Positions 5,497 to 6,572 of a stretch of DNA of 6,572 bases are shown in pieces; positions within the stretch are counted from its first letter, which is position 1; each line of letters opens with the position of its first letter. Both the position numbers and the translations under genes were made by a program. The notes under the pieces were generated by a model. It did not search any database. It saw only the letters and a list, made by a program, of their open reading frames with translations, and was not told the DNA's origin. Source of the DNA: Chitinophagaceae bacterium (GTDB taxonomy: Bacteria; Bacteroidota; Bacteroidia; Chitinophagales; Chitinophagaceae); contig JAIPBY010000134.1 of NCBI GenBank assembly GCA_021738605.1, positions 1-6,572 of the forward strand, written 5' to 3'.

Positions 5497-6045
5497 ATGA
5501 CTAAAATATTAAGCCTGGCCATGGGTATGATCTTATGGTCAAATATTTCATTTTCACAAATCAACAAGGCCAGTCTGCAAGCCAGCGGCCTGACCTGTGC
5601 CCTTTGTGCAAAATCCATTTATACCAACCTGACTTCCCTTGATTTTATTGATAGTGTGGATACAGATCTTGAAACATCATCTTTCTTGCTCGTTTTCAAG
5701 CCTGGAAGTAAGCTAGACATCAATGCAATACGAAAGAAAGTGGAAGACGCGGGTTTCTCTGTTTCAAAGCTTTTGTTGAAGGTCGATCAGGCTGGTTTAG
5801 CCATTGGGCATGATAAAAAGGTCAAAATAGGGGATAATGTTTTCCACTTTATTGATGTCAAAGCCCAGCAATCCCCCTCCAGTTTTGAAATGCGGGTGAT
5901 TGATCAAAAGTTTTTATCAGCCAAGGAGTTTAAGAAAAAGACCGCAGGATCAAAAATTTCTTGTTATCAATACAGTAAATCCACTCCCTGCGTCATGCCC
6001 GAAGGAATTGGGGGAGCAGTTGGAATTTTTCATGTTACGTTATGA
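5497..6045 (+). CDS. Exported HMA-like protein with unrecognised C-terminal region
   Basis: The 182-residue product is a second predicted periplasmic metal-binding protein. Residues 1-20 are a signal peptide ending SFS before QINK. Residues about 24-92 form an HMA-like domain with the loop SGLTCALCAKSIYTNL, where C34 and C37 are the CxxC ligands, then a typical second half (INAIRKKVEDAGFSVSKL). Residues about 93-182 match no domain I recognise. They contain two further Cys (C156 in ISCYQYS and C165 in TPCVMPEG) that could form a disulphide or a second metal site, and end in a Gly-rich GIGGAVGIFHVTL. The start ATG at 5497 lies 13 bases after the intergenic hairpin and lacks a Shine-Dalgarno. 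The stop overlaps the next gene's start by four bases (ATGA), so the two are translationally coupled and probably act together. The HMA call is supported by the loop and length; the function of the C-terminal half is unknown. Confidence 0.8.
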   Translation: MTKILSLAMGMILWSNISFSQINKASLQASGLTCALCAKSIYTNLTSLDFIDSVDTDLETSSFLLVFKPGSKLDINAIRKKVEDAGFSVSKLLLKVDQAGLAIGHDKKVKIGDNVFHFIDVKAQQSPSSFEMRVIDQKFLSAKEFKKKTAGSKISCYQYSKSTPCVMPEGIGGAVGIFHVTL

Positions 6046-6572
6046 TGCATTATAAGTTGCGTATACCATCGACTATCCTTTTCCTTATATTGTTTTGTTT
6101 CAAACTTGATGCCCAGGAACTCTATGTATACAGTGAGCCTGCTTCCAATGTTCCTGCAAAGTCGTTGTCTTTCAAATATGGGGGTAAGTGGATGAGCGAG
6201 TCTGAACTAGGACACGAACATACAACGGTAAGGCACATGGCGGAATCATCCATCGGATTGGGGAAATTCCTCATGCTCAGGCCAGCGATAACCGTCGGCA
6301 ACATGTATAATACATATCCTGACCAGAAGTTACGTTTTGAATCTGCCTCTATTTATGCAAAACTGAGGATATTGTCTATTGATGATGTTCACCGCCATTT
6401 CAGGGCTGCGGCATTTGTTAAAGGGGTCTTCAGTAAAAATGATTTGCAGTATGCAGAAATTACCGCAGATGGAGACCAGACAGCCTTTCAGGGAGGATTG
6501 ATCCTGACACAACTACTGCACAAGCTTGCCATTTCTGGCACAGGGTCTTTGGTGGAGGTATTGCATCCAGAC
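6042..6572 (+). CDS. Predicted outer-membrane protein of the metal cluster, C-terminus beyond window edge
   Basis: The frame stays open for 177 codons from the ATG at 6042 to the window edge, so the 3' end is missing. Two ATGs lie in tandem (6042 and 6045); the first gives a four-base ATGA overlap with the HMA gene. Residues 1-24 are a signal peptide ending LDA before QELYV. The mature N-terminus reads ELYVYSEPASNVPAKS, followed by a short His-bearing stretch (H58, H60, H65). Alternating strand-like segments come next (LMLRPAITVGNMYN, ESASIYAKLRIL), then IDDVHRHFRAAAFVKG and later LILTQLLHKLAISGTGSL. The layout suggests a beta-barrel, and it recalls a Bacteroidota family of unknown function that I associate from memory with HMA genes; no precise family name can be given. 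Its place in the operon suggests metal passage or sensing at the outer membrane. A soluble periplasmic protein is not excluded because the C-terminal strand is not seen. Confidence 0.7.
   Translation, partial: MMHYKLRIPSTILFLILFCFKLDAQELYVYSEPASNVPAKSLSFKYGGKWMSESELGHEHTTVRHMAESSIGLGKFLMLRPAITVGNMYNTYPDQKLRFESASIYAKLRILSIDDVHRHFRAAAFVKGVFSKNDLQYAEITADGDQTAFQGGLILTQLLHKLAISGTGSLVEVLHPD

Overview
The window looks like chromosomal DNA from a Bacteroidota member, possibly Chitinophagaceae-like (family level is inference). The evidence is: protein families known mainly from this phylum (a putative porin, an HYC_CC_PP-type protein), start codons without Shine-Dalgarno sequences, several TAnnTTTG-type -7 boxes a few bases before the starts, and many signal peptides ending in ...AQ. 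There are no RNA genes, insertion sequences, CRISPR arrays or gene-free stretches over 300 bases.

Layout. Bases 1-567 (minus strand) hold the N-terminal 189 codons of a J-domain protein that runs off the left edge. A 47-base divergent spacer separates it from a secreted NIPSNAP-family protein (615-1397, plus). Next, behind a well-formed Bacteroidota promoter, comes a trimeric-class purine nucleoside phosphorylase (1497-2333). Eight bases later a 696-residue outer-membrane putative porin begins (2342-4432). It carries a natural Gly/Ser linker just after its signal peptide.

The right third (4497-6572) is a co-directional group of four exported proteins. They are an HYC_CC_PP-type small Cys/His protein, an HMA-domain protein with a Cys-rich tail built from 12-residue repeats, a second HMA-domain protein with an unrecognised C-terminal region, and the N-terminal part of a predicted outer-membrane protein that overlaps the second HMA gene by four bases and runs off the right edge. 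I infer an envelope metal-handling module, most likely for copper or another soft metal: small periplasmic metal-binding proteins paired with an outer-membrane component. The protein chemistry supports metal binding. The metal, the direction of transport and the regulation are not visible here, and no metal regulator or P-type ATPase lies in the window.

The left part (chaperone, NIPSNAP, nucleoside phosphorylase, porin) looks like ordinary chromosomal content. The metal module is the part most worth following up.
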